Assembly: GCF_003259375.1 (NCBI RefSeq)
Contig: NZ_QLLN01000003.1
Span: 176,955-240,954 of the forward strand
Source: Arenibacter echinorum
Lineage (GTDB): Bacteria > Bacteroidota > Bacteroidia > Flavobacteriales > Flavobacteriaceae
Length of the DNA stretch: 64,000 nucleotides
Direction of reading: 5' to 3'
Shown here piece after piece: positions 36,414 through 44,982 of this stretch. The notes under the pieces were generated by a model. That model ran no database searches, was not told the origin of the DNA, and was given only the letters and a program-made list of their open reading frames with translations. Position 1 is the first letter of the stretch. Every line of letters starts with the position of its first letter. The position numbers and the translations under genes were made by a program.

Positions 36414-36941
36414 TTAATCGTTCTTGGCGCTGAAATTTTCGGCCCAATGCCCTCTCACCTTCAATACCTGTTCTATTACATCCCTTACACATCCGTCCCC
36501 TCCATGTTTATGGGAGATGTATTTGGACATTGCCTTTACTTCCGGGACAGCATTTTGTGGGCAACTTGGAATACCGGCCAATCTCATTGGAGGAATATCG
36601 GGGATGTCATCCCCCATATAAAGAACATGCTGCGGGTTTATATTGTAAATATCCAAGTATTCGTCAAAAGGGTCTATTTTATGATGTGCCCCCATATGTA
36701 TATCGGTAACTCCCAAACCCCTTAAACGCAATCTTACGCCTTCATTGGTTCCACCGGAAATGATGCAGATATTATACCCTTGTTGAATGGCTACCTTAAC
36801 AGCATAGCCATCCTGGACGTTCATAGTCCTTAACATTTCTCCATCAGAGGTAATCAAAATTTTTCCATCCGTAAATACACCGTCCACATCAAATACAAAA
36901 GTGGTTATGTCCTGAAGCAGTTCCTTATAACTTTTGTCCAT
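36414..36941 (-). CDS. kdsC: KdsC-like HAD phosphatase (KDO-8-phosphate phosphatase)
   Basis: 175 residues, capless C0-type HAD. The nucleophile motif is FDVDGVFTDG (Asp18, Asp20), motif II/III ISGG, and MGDDIPDIP (Asp111/Asp112). This matches KdsC, which makes KDO for lipid A core. No cytidylyltransferase is fused. A homologous sialic-acid phosphatase role cannot be excluded. Its start lies 17 bases inside the end of the DUF2520 gene. Confidence 0.9.
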   Translation of the reverse strand: MDKSYKELLQDITTFVFDVDGVFTDGKILITSDGEMLRTMNVQDGYAVKVAIQQGYNICIISGGTNEGVRLRLRGLGVTDIHMGAHHKIDPFDEYLDIYNINPQHVLYMGDDIPDIPPMRLAGIPSCPQNAVPEVKAMSKYISHKHGGDGCVRDVIEQVLKVRGHWAENFSAKND

Positions 36942-37695
36942 ATCTTTCTCCTATCAATTTGCTTAACAAGCTGTAAATATCTTGATAATTTTTATTTTTT
37001 AGCTGATTTAAATGGCTTTCCATAGTCTTAACATCATTTCTTTTCGCCGGTCCGGTTTGGGCATCCAAGGGAGCTAAATAATCTAATTTATTAACGGTTT
37101 CTTTAATCAAAGGGTTTAACATGGAAAAGGGCATATTGTGTTCCGTACAAATGTCGTGGCCGATGGTAAAAAGATAATTGGCAAAATTATTAACGAATAC
37201 TGCTGCCAAGTGAAGCGATTTACGTTGGTCGCTCGTAATCTCATGGACCTCCAAAGTGATGAGTCCTGCCAATTTCCTTAATTTGTCCATATCGCCCTTG
37301 TGGTCTGCCTCTAAGCAGATAGGCACTTTTTTAAAATCGATTGTTTTGCCTTCACTAAAGGTTTGCAATGGATAAAAGACTCCGCTATTATTTAGCTCTC
37401 CTAGAGATTTTATGGGTACACTTCCAGAGGTATGTACCACCAATCCTTTCTTATCTTTTAGATAAGGTGCTACCAGAGCAATGGCATCATCGCTCACGGC
37501 AATAATATAAATATTGGCGTCGGTAATTTTGGTAAAATCCGTTCCAGTTTGAACCTTGTCCTTAAAATGGTCAAGGTGGCCTTCGTTCCGACCAATAACC
37601 TGTAATACATTTATTTCATTGACACCTAAAAAGGCATTGAACAAATGTTTGGCAACATTGCCAGTTCCTAGTAAAACAATAGATATCATAGTCAA
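36925..37695 (-). CDS. Rossmann-like DUF2520 dehydrogenase-like protein
   Basis: 256 residues, with an alternative ATG two codons in. N-terminal NAD(P)-binding GTGNVAKHLFNAF (Gly-x-Gly), VHTSGSVPIKSLG and a C-terminal DUF2520 helical domain (LHLAAVFVNNFANYLFTI, LDAQTGPAKRNDVKTMESHL). Oxidoreductase of unknown substrate, related to pyrroline-carboxylate reductase-like folds. It leads the operon of KdsC, Maf, lipoprotein and MscS. Confidence 0.9.
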   Translation of the reverse strand: MTMISIVLLGTGNVAKHLFNAFLGVNEINVLQVIGRNEGHLDHFKDKVQTGTDFTKITDANIYIIAVSDDAIALVAPYLKDKKGLVVHTSGSVPIKSLGELNNSGVFYPLQTFSEGKTIDFKKVPICLEADHKGDMDKLRKLAGLITLEVHEITSDQRKSLHLAAVFVNNFANYLFTIGHDICTEHNMPFSMLNPLIKETVNKLDYLAPLDAQTGPAKRNDVKTMESHLNQLKNKNYQDIYSLLSKLIGERYGQKL

Positions 37696-38186
37696 AAGTA
37701 AATATTAAATCAAAATTATAGGGTTCTAGGCGATAAGTTTTTTGAATGTTATTGTTTTAATAAGTCCGAAGTGGGCAGCCAATTCCGTGCTATTTGTTGA
37801 TAATTTCTGATTAAATGAAACGCTTCAAAATCAAACTATGAGGACTATGCATTATTTGGTCGCTTCATGTCACAACCCTTCTTGGGATTTAAAAGATCTT
37901 AATTATAAAATTGTATGTAACCTAAACCTTAGGAATGTATCCAAATACCAATAGATAAATCCTCTGGAAAATATTCGACATAATTTTAGCGGAAACTAAA
38001 TATAAAATGAAAATTCATAAGTACTTTTTTCCAATTAACACTTGCCTTAGGGAAAGTAGCTGTTTTTATCTGTCAAAAATTTGTTCAAATTTTAAAAAAG
38101 TAAATACTCAATTAACAAAAGATTTAATATTTAAACCCTTATAAAAATGTATTTTTGCATGTTTAAATCAAACCTTTCCTGCCAAA
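37696..38186. other. Intergenic region with candidate ccsBA promoter
   Basis: About 490 bases between divergent DUF2520 and ccsBA genes. TATTTTTG at 38150-38157 matches TAnnTTTG and lies 29 bases before the ccsBA ATG; no clear TTTG partner. I see no gene, tRNA or stable hairpin in the rest. Confidence 0.45.
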
Positions 38187-41100
38187 ATGATTGAACTCCT
38201 TAAAAAAATCTTCTTTTCCACACGTTTAACGGCCGTTTTATTTATTGTTTTTGCTACTGCAATGGCTTTTGGGACTTTTATTGAAAGCTGGTACAGTACG
38301 GAAACCGCAAGAATTTGGATATATAATACCACATGGTTCGAGGCTATCATGGTATTTTTTGTCATCAATTTCGTAGGGAATATTGCTCGTTATAACCTAC
38401 TGAGGAAGGAAAAATGGGCAGTACTTATTTTACACCTCTCTTGGATTTTAATTATTGTTGGGGCATTTGTTACCCGTTACATAAGCTTCGAAGGAATGAT
38501 GCCAATTAGGGAGGGAAATACAGAAAATGTTTTTTACTCGGACAAAACCTTTCTAACGGTTTATGTGGATGGGGAAATAGACAACGAGCCCAAGCGGAAG
38601 ATATTGGAAGACGATATATTGGTTACCTCTGAAGCTATTAAATCCAACTTACCCTGGAAGTCAGATTTTAACGGACAACCATTTACCATTTCCTATGTGG
38701 GCTTTATTGAGGGGGCAAAAGAAGGTTTGGTAGAAGATTCCAATGGAAAGGAATATTTAAAGATTGTAGAAGCGGGTGATGGACAACGTCATGAGCATTA
38801 TTTGGAAAGTGGAGAGGTTAGCAGCATTCACAATGTGCTCTTTTCCTTGAACAAGATGACCGAAGGCGCCATCAATATTATTGAGTCTGATGGTAATTAT
38901 CAAATAAAATCGCCCTTTGAAGGACAATTTATGAGAATGGCCGATCAGTTGCAGGGAGAATTATTGAAAGATAGTCTTCAAACGCTGCAATTAAGATCCC
39001 TGTATACCACCGCGGGCATGCAATTCGTAATTCCCGAGCCGATTGTCAAGGGATCTTATGGAGTTATTTCCATTCCCGAGAACGAAAAAACAGAGAATGA
39101 CCTGGATGCCTTGATCGTAGATATTAGTAGCAATGGTGAAACAGTGCACAAAAAATTATTGGGAGCAAAAGGCGTGGCCAATTTTTCAGGGGAATTTGAG
39201 GTAGGAGGATTATCCTTTAATATGTCCTACGGATCTAAGGTATATACCTTGCCATTTGGAATTAAATTAAACGATTTTATTGCCGAAAAGCATCCGGGAA
39301 CAGAGAACAGCTATGCTTCGTTTATGAGCAAGGTTACCATTGAGGACGAACGTCCTTATGATTATGATATTTATATGAACCATATATTGGACCACAAGGG
39401 ATATCGTTTTTTTCAAGCCAGTTTTCACCCTGATGAAAAGGGTACTGTATTGTCGGTTAACCATGACTTTTGGGGTACTTGGATAACTTATATTGGATAT
39501 TTTCTACTGTATGCCGGTCTTATGGGTATTATGTTTTTTGGTAAGACCAGGTTTAAAAGTTTGGGTGCTTCCTTGGAAAAATTAAAAAATAAAAGATCCA
39601 AATTGGCAGTGCTATTTATTCTCGGTAGCAGTTTAAGTATGTTGGCACAGGAAAATGTAGATGCAGATGCGCATGCACACGATAATACACCTACTGCCGA
39701 GCAGGTAGATTCATTGCTGCACGCCATGACCCCTTCAAAGGAGCATGCTGCATCTTTTGGCAAATTGGTTATTCAGGATGCCGGAGGACGTATGAAACCC
39801 ATAAATACATTCTCTTCCGAACTGTTGAGGAAATTAAGTCTCAAAGACAAGTATACCGACTTTAATTCCGATCAGGTATTTCTATCCATGATGCTGAATC
39901 CACGGGTCTGGTATTATGCAGAATTTATTGCCTTGGACAAAAAAGGGCAAAACGACAGTATTCGTAAGATCATAGGTTTGGAACATGGTAAAAAGTTTGC
40001 CAAGGCCACTGATTTTTTTGATGAAAAAGGGCAATACAAATTAACCTCTTATCTTCAAGAGGCCTATGCTACCAATACCCCAAACCAGTACCAAAAGGAT
40101 TTTAAGAGTTTGGACGAACGTTTGGTGCTCTTGAATAGGGCGTTGGGAGGTGAAATTGTCAAGATATTCCCATTGCTCAATGACGAGAATAATAAATGGA
40201 TCTCAGCCGTGGAATATAGGGGAGGCCAGTTCCAGGTATCGGATTCCCTTTATGCCAATTTCATAAAAAATGCAATTCCCTTTTATTTAATGAGCCTTGA
40301 AAAGGCCGTAAATAGCGGAGACTATTCCGAAGCCGATAAATTACTCGCAGCGTTTAAAAAGAACCAGGAAAACCATGGTAGTGAAGTATTGCCATCGGAA
40401 AACAAGATTAACGCGGAAGTATTTTACAACAAGGCCGATTTATATAATAAGCTTTATAAGTATTATGCCCTTGTTGGTCTGTTGATGTTTGTTCTCTTGG
40501 TATTCCAGATTATTAGGGATAGAAAGGCGCTTCGATTTAGCATAGCCAGTATCAAAGTCTTAATTTATTTATTTTTCATCTTGCACACGCTCGGACTTGC
40601 AATGCGCTGGTACATATCCGGACACGCACCTTGGAGCGATGCTTATGAGAGTATCTTATATGTCTCCTGGGCAACTTTGGGTATGGGGCTCCTTTTTAGT
40701 AAAAAGAGTGATATGACTGTTGCTGCGGCTACTTTTGTAACAGCTATGTTATTATGGATTGCCCACCAGAGTTGGGTAGATCCTTCAATAGCCAATCTAG
40801 TCCCAGTGTTGGATAGTTACTGGCTAATGATCCACGTTGCCGTAATTGTTGGAAGTTATGGTCCCCTTACCGTAGGTATGATCCTGGGTGTGGTGAGCCT
40901 GTTGTTGATTATAATGACGAACAACAAAAACAAGGAAAGGATGGATTTGAATATCAAGGAACTTACCATTATCAATGAACTGTCCCTAACGGTAGGTCTG
41001 GTTATGTTGACTATAGGTAATTTCTTGGGAGGGCAATGGGCCAATGAAAGTTGGGGCCGATATTGGGGATGGGATCCAAAAGAAACATGGGCTTTGATCT

Positions 41101-41363
41101 CAATTATGATCTATGCGTTTGTAATTCATACAAGGTTGATTCCTGGTCTGCGTGGTAAATGGATGTTCAATTTTCTAAGTGTAGTTGCCTTTGGTAGTAT
41201 TATGATGACCTATTTTGGGGTTAATTTCTATCTGGTAGGGCTTCATAGTTATGCAAGTGGGGCACAGGTTATAACCCCTACTTTTATTTATTACACTGTG
41301 TTTGGGGTATTGGTATTGGGAGCTTTAAGTTACTGGCGAAATAAAAAATACTACGCCAAGTAA
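38187..41363 (+). CDS. Fused cytochrome c biogenesis protein (ResB-CcsA)
   Basis: 1058 residues. The N-terminal ResB/Ccs1-like part (about 1-470) has four membrane helices and a periplasmic loop (FATAMAFGTFIESW, YDIYMNHILDHKGYRFFQASF). After a middle periplasmic region, the CcsA part (about 740-1058) carries the WWD motif WGRYWGWDPKETW (956-968) and HSYASG with a heme-ligand His. It exports heme and attaches it to apocytochrome CXXCH sites (system II). Fusion of the two halves is standard in Bacteroidota. Upstream -7 box at 38150. Confidence 0.95.
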   Translation: MIELLKKIFFSTRLTAVLFIVFATAMAFGTFIESWYSTETARIWIYNTTWFEAIMVFFVINFVGNIARYNLLRKEKWAVLILHLSWILIIVGAFVTRYISFEGMMPIREGNTENVFYSDKTFLTVYVDGEIDNEPKRKILEDDILVTSEAIKSNLPWKSDFNGQPFTISYVGFIEGAKEGLVEDSNGKEYLKIVEAGDGQRHEHYLESGEVSSIHNVLFSLNKMTEGAINIIESDGNYQIKSPFEGQFMRMADQLQGELLKDSLQTLQLRSLYTTAGMQFVIPEPIVKGSYGVISIPENEKTENDLDALIVDISSNGETVHKKLLGAKGVANFSGEFEVGGLSFNMSYGSKVYTLPFGIKLNDFIAEKHPGTENSYASFMSKVTIEDERPYDYDIYMNHILDHKGYRFFQASFHPDEKGTVLSVNHDFWGTWITYIGYFLLYAGLMGIMFFGKTRFKSLGASLEKLKNKRSKLAVLFILGSSLSMLAQENVDADAHAHDNTPTAEQVDSLLHAMTPSKEHAASFGKLVIQDAGGRMKPINTFSSELLRKLSLKDKYTDFNSDQVFLSMMLNPRVWYYAEFIALDKKGQNDSIRKIIGLEHGKKFAKATDFFDEKGQYKLTSYLQEAYATNTPNQYQKDFKSLDERLVLLNRALGGEIVKIFPLLNDENNKWISAVEYRGGQFQVSDSLYANFIKNAIPFYLMSLEKAVNSGDYSEADKLLAAFKKNQENHGSEVLPSENKINAEVFYNKADLYNKLYKYYALVGLLMFVLLVFQIIRDRKALRFSIASIKVLIYLFFILHTLGLAMRWYISGHAPWSDAYESILYVSWATLGMGLLFSKKSDMTVAAATFVTAMLLWIAHQSWVDPSIANLVPVLDSYWLMIHVAVIVGSYGPLTVGMILGVVSLLLIIMTNNKNKERMDLNIKELTIINELSLTVGLVMLTIGNFLGGQWANESWGRYWGWDPKETWALISIMIYAFVIHTRLIPGLRGKWMFNFLSVVAFGSIMMTYFGVNFYLVGLHSYASGAQVITPTFIYYTVFGVLVLGALSYWRNKKYYAK

Positions 41364-41447
41364 TTTTGATATGTTGCAATATTTATGCAATTTTGTGTTA
41401 TTATGAAGTAAAGGAATTATGTTTTTTATAGACATCATAGTAGGAAT

Positions 41448-41476
41448 GTTAAGAATTCATGTTTTGAATTCTTAAC
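41448..41476. repeat. 12-bp perfect inverted repeat, no T run
   Basis: GTTAAGAATTCA (41448-41459) and its complement (41465-41476) flank a 5-base loop, between ccsBA and the MATE gene. Without a T run on either side it does not fit a standard terminator. It could be an operator or an mRNA-stability hairpin. Confidence 0.6.
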
Positions 41477-41520
41477 TATTGATGGTGTTTATTTTCTTCG
41501 TATAACATAATTCTTTACAC

Positions 41521-42930
41521 ATGCCGGATACAAACAAACTTACTCCAGCTAGATTATATAAGTATTTTATTATTGCCTTAACGGGCAAGGACTCTGATTT
41601 TACCACTGGGAGCATCAGAAAAGCCATCTTTATGCTTTCCATTCCTATGGTATTGGAAATGTTGATGGAATCTATATTTGCCTTGGTAGATATTGCCTTT
41701 GTATCGAGGGTTAGTGTCAATGCCGTAGCCACAATAGGACTCACAGAATCGGTAATTACATTGATTTACGCCGTAGCCATTGGCTTAAGTATGGCCGCAA
41801 CGGCAATAGTAGCCAGAAGGGTTGGTGAAAAAAATTTACAAGGCGCTAGGGAATCGGCGGTACAAGTCATCATTTTGGGGATAACTGTGGCCATTATCAC
41901 CGGATTAATCGGGGCTATATACTCCAAGGAAATCCTTGGTTTAATGGGGGGAAGTTCTGAACTTATTCAAGAGGGCCATGGATACACACGGCTGATGATC
42001 GGAGGGAATATCACTATTTTGCTTCTTTTCCTAATAAATGCAATTTTCAGAGGAGCGGGGGATGCCTCGGTGGCCATGTGGATATTAGTACTGTCGAATG
42101 GTCTCAATATTATTCTTGATCCAATCTTTATTTTTGGATGGGGACCAATTCCCGAATATGGAGTTATGGGCGCTGCAATAGCAACCAACATTGGAAGGGG
42201 AACTGCAGTCTTGTTTCAGTTTATTATTTTGTTCTATGGATGGAGCAAGATCAAAATTGGCATTTCCGATATCGTAATCCGATTTAAAGTGATGATGAAC
42301 ATCATTAAAGTATCTGCTGGTGGCATTGCACAATTCTTGATTGGAACGTCTAGTTGGATATTTTTAATGAGAATTATGTCTGAATTTGGTAGTGAAGTCC
42401 TGGCCGGTTATACCATTGCCATAAGGGTAATAATGTTTTCCTTAATGCCTTCTTGGGGAATGAGCAATGCGGCGGCTACTTTAGTAGGCCAAAATTTGGG
42501 TGCCAATAAACCTGATAGAGCCGAAGAATCTGTTTGGAAAACGGGCAAGTATAATGCCATCTTTATGTTTTCAATTTCATTAATATATTTATGCTTCCCA
42601 GAAAAAATTATTATGCTCTTTAATACCACACCGCAAGTTGTTGAATATGGCACTTTATGCTTACAAATTATTGCAGCAGGTTATGTATTCTATGCGTACG
42701 GAATGGTATTAACCCAGGCATTTAACGGAGCAGGAGATACAAGGACCCCTACTAAAATTAATTTTTTAATTTTTTGGGTATTACAGCTTCCCTTTGCATA
42801 TGTTATGGCTATCACATTTAAGTTTGGGGCGGTTTGGGTATTTTTGGCCATTTCAATAGCTGAGATATTGCTTACCGTAATAAGCTACATACTCTTTAAA
42901 AAGGGTAAATGGAAAGAAATTAAGGTATGA
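41521..42930 (+). CDS. MATE-family efflux transporter
   Basis: 469 residues, 12 predicted helices. MATE landmarks include IPMVLEMLMESIFALVDIAFVSRV, GLSMAATAIVARRVGEKN, NAIFRGAGDASVAM, and in the second half AATLVGQNLGANKPDRAE and TQAFNGAGDTRTPTK. Exports cationic drugs or metabolites using Na+ or H+; the substrate is not predictable. A 52-base gap to the PLP enzyme downstream makes co-transcription possible. Confidence 0.96.
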   Translation: MPDTNKLTPARLYKYFIIALTGKDSDFTTGSIRKAIFMLSIPMVLEMLMESIFALVDIAFVSRVSVNAVATIGLTESVITLIYAVAIGLSMAATAIVARRVGEKNLQGARESAVQVIILGITVAIITGLIGAIYSKEILGLMGGSSELIQEGHGYTRLMIGGNITILLLFLINAIFRGAGDASVAMWILVLSNGLNIILDPIFIFGWGPIPEYGVMGAAIATNIGRGTAVLFQFIILFYGWSKIKIGISDIVIRFKVMMNIIKVSAGGIAQFLIGTSSWIFLMRIMSEFGSEVLAGYTIAIRVIMFSLMPSWGMSNAAATLVGQNLGANKPDRAEESVWKTGKYNAIFMFSISLIYLCFPEKIIMLFNTTPQVVEYGTLCLQIIAAGYVFYAYGMVLTQAFNGAGDTRTPTKINFLIFWVLQLPFAYVMAITFKFGAVWVFLAISIAEILLTVISYILFKKGKWKEIKV

Positions 42931-42982
42931 GCTATTTTTGTAACTTTATGCACCATTATCTTAATCAATTTAAATCGATAGA

Positions 42983-44155
42983 ATGAAACAGCAAAAAAAA
43001 GGCCTTAATACCATCTGTACCCATGTTGGGCAGTTGGAGGATAAGGAATTCAAAGGGGCTATTTCCCCATTGTATATGGGAACCGCCTATGCCTTTGAAG
43101 ATATCGACGTTAAACGATACCCAAGATATTTTAACACTCCCAATCAGGTAGCTTTGGCCAAAAAAATAGCGGCCTTGGAACATGCCGAGGCAGCATTGAT
43201 TTTTGGTAGCGGTATGGCCGCCATCAGCACTTCACTACTGGCATTTTTAAAAGCTGGGGACCATATAGTAATACAAAAGATTATTTATGGAGGCACCTAT
43301 AATCTTGTAGTGGAAGAATTTGAAAAGTTTGGGATATCGTACTCCTTTACGGATGGTTTTAGTGCAGAGGATTTTGAATCAAAAATTCAGGAAAACACCA
43401 AGGTTATCTATATTGAGACTCCATCAAATCCATTGTTGAACATAACCGACTTAAAGGCTGTTGCCGATATTTCCAAAAAACATGGTCTTATATCCATGAT
43501 CGACAATACTTTTGCTAGTCCTGTGAATCAAAATCCTATTGATTTTGGCATAGATTTAGTAATACATAGTGCTACAAAATATATGGGCGGACATTCCGAT
43601 ATTTGTGCGGGTGCCGTTGCCTCTACCGAAGTTAATATTAAGCGCATTTTCCAACTGGCTAAAAATTTTGGAGGTAGTCTTAGCGATTATACCGTTTGGT
43701 TATTGGAAAGGAGTATTAAAACCATGGGAATCAGGGTTAGGGCCCAAAATACAAATGCCCACACTATGGCCGAATACCTATATGTCCATAAAGATATATC
43801 TGCCGTGTATTATCCTGGCCTGCCCTCACATCCGGACCACGATATAGCAAAAAAGCAGATGAAGGGCTTCGGAGGTATGCTGTCATTTGAATTAAATGCG
43901 GATTTCAATGCTTCCAAATTTCAAAAGTCCTTAAAATTAATAAAACCTGCCATGAGTTTGGCGGGAGTAGAAAGTACAGTACTTTCACCAACCTTAACCT
44001 CACATTCTCTTTTGAGCGCTGAAGAGCGAAAGCGGCAAGGTATTGCGGATGGTTTAATACGCTTTTCTGTAGGAATTGAAGAAACAGAGGATTTAATTGC
44101 AGATATTGAACAGGCTTTGGAAAAGGTGAGGAAGGAAAAGGAATTGGCTGTTTAG
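42983..44155 (+). CDS. Trans-sulfuration-family PLP enzyme
   Basis: 390 residues of the Cys/Met metabolism PLP family. PLP lysine Lys199 is in IHSATKYMGGHSD; ETPSNPLLNITD and GGSLSDYTVWLLERSIKTMGIR are typical, and ESTVLSPTLTSHSLL is near the C terminus. Could be methionine gamma-lyase, cystathionine gamma-lyase or gamma-synthase. The residue that usually marks methionine gamma-lyase (Cys near position 115) is not evident, so the reaction is left open. Upstream of bshB1. Confidence 0.9.
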   Translation: MKQQKKGLNTICTHVGQLEDKEFKGAISPLYMGTAYAFEDIDVKRYPRYFNTPNQVALAKKIAALEHAEAALIFGSGMAAISTSLLAFLKAGDHIVIQKIIYGGTYNLVVEEFEKFGISYSFTDGFSAEDFESKIQENTKVIYIETPSNPLLNITDLKAVADISKKHGLISMIDNTFASPVNQNPIDFGIDLVIHSATKYMGGHSDICAGAVASTEVNIKRIFQLAKNFGGSLSDYTVWLLERSIKTMGIRVRAQNTNAHTMAEYLYVHKDISAVYYPGLPSHPDHDIAKKQMKGFGGMLSFELNADFNASKFQKSLKLIKPAMSLAGVESTVLSPTLTSHSLLSAEERKRQGIADGLIRFSVGIEETEDLIADIEQALEKVRKEKELAV

Positions 44156-44259
44156 ATTCACGTTCGGCCAAATAACTAGAGATAACATACCATCAATAAA
44201 ATTGAAGTTTTAAGGAAGAAAATTTGAAAGCTTTCAAGAACAAAGTAGACATAGATTAA

Positions 44260-44982
44260 ATGAAATTAGACATATTAGTATTTGGTGCACATCCTGATGA
44301 TGCCGAATTAGGGGCAGGGGCAACAATAGCAAAAGAAGTGGCCAATGGCAAAAAAGTAGGTATAGTGGATTTGACCCGTGGGGAATTAGGTACCCGTGGC
44401 TCAGCAGAAATTAGGGATAAGGAAGCCGCAGCAGCGGCTGATATTTTAGGGGTAGTTGTCCGTGAGAATTTGGAATTTGCCGATGGATTTTTCACAAACG
44501 ACAAGAAGCATCAGTTGGAAGTAATAAAAATGATCAGGAAATACAAACCAGAAACGGTATTGTGCAATGCCATTGAAGATCGGCATATTGATCATGCCAA
44601 GGGTAGCAAGCTGGTAAGTGATGCATGCTTCCTAAGTGGACTTATAAAAATAGATACTAAGATTGATGGGGAAGAAAACTGGCAGGAAGCTTGGCGACCA
44701 AAACTTGTGCATCATTATATTCAGTGGAAAAACCTTGAACCTGATTTTGTGGTAGATGTATCGGAATTCATAGATGTAAAGGTAAAGGCAATAATGGCTT
44801 ACAGTTCCCAATTTTACGACCCCAAAAGTAAGGAACCGGAAACGCCTATCAGTAGCAAAAACTTTATAGATAGTGTTGTTTACAGATCAAGAGACCTGGG
44901 TAGGATGATCGGCATAGCCTATGGGGAAGGTTTTACTACAGAAAGATTTGTTGCTGTTAAAAGCCTTGATAGCCTAATTTAG
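44260..44982 (+). CDS. bshB1: Bacillithiol biosynthesis deacetylase BshB1
   Basis: 240 residues. LDILVFGAHPDDAELGAG at the N terminus (Zn ligands His11, Asp14) and EDRHIDHAKGS (His109, His112) define PIG-L-type BshB. GYDPKSKEPETPISS-like and GIAYGEGFTTERFVA near the end match BshB1. Removes the acetyl group from GlcNAc-malate in bacillithiol synthesis; cytosolic. Its stop overlaps that of the convergent histidine kinase gene by 4 bases. Confidence 0.95.
   Translation: MKLDILVFGAHPDDAELGAGATIAKEVANGKKVGIVDLTRGELGTRGSAEIRDKEAAAAADILGVVVRENLEFADGFFTNDKKHQLEVIKMIRKYKPETVLCNAIEDRHIDHAKGSKLVSDACFLSGLIKIDTKIDGEENWQEAWRPKLVHHYIQWKNLEPDFVVDVSEFIDVKVKAIMAYSSQFYDPKSKEPETPISSKNFIDSVVYRSRDLGRMIGIAYGEGFTTERFVAVKSLDSLI

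Noticed and set aside
42931..42982. Possible SAM-type riboswitch before the sulfur-metabolism PLP gene
   Set aside because: The gap is only 52 bases and shows no multi-stem structure.
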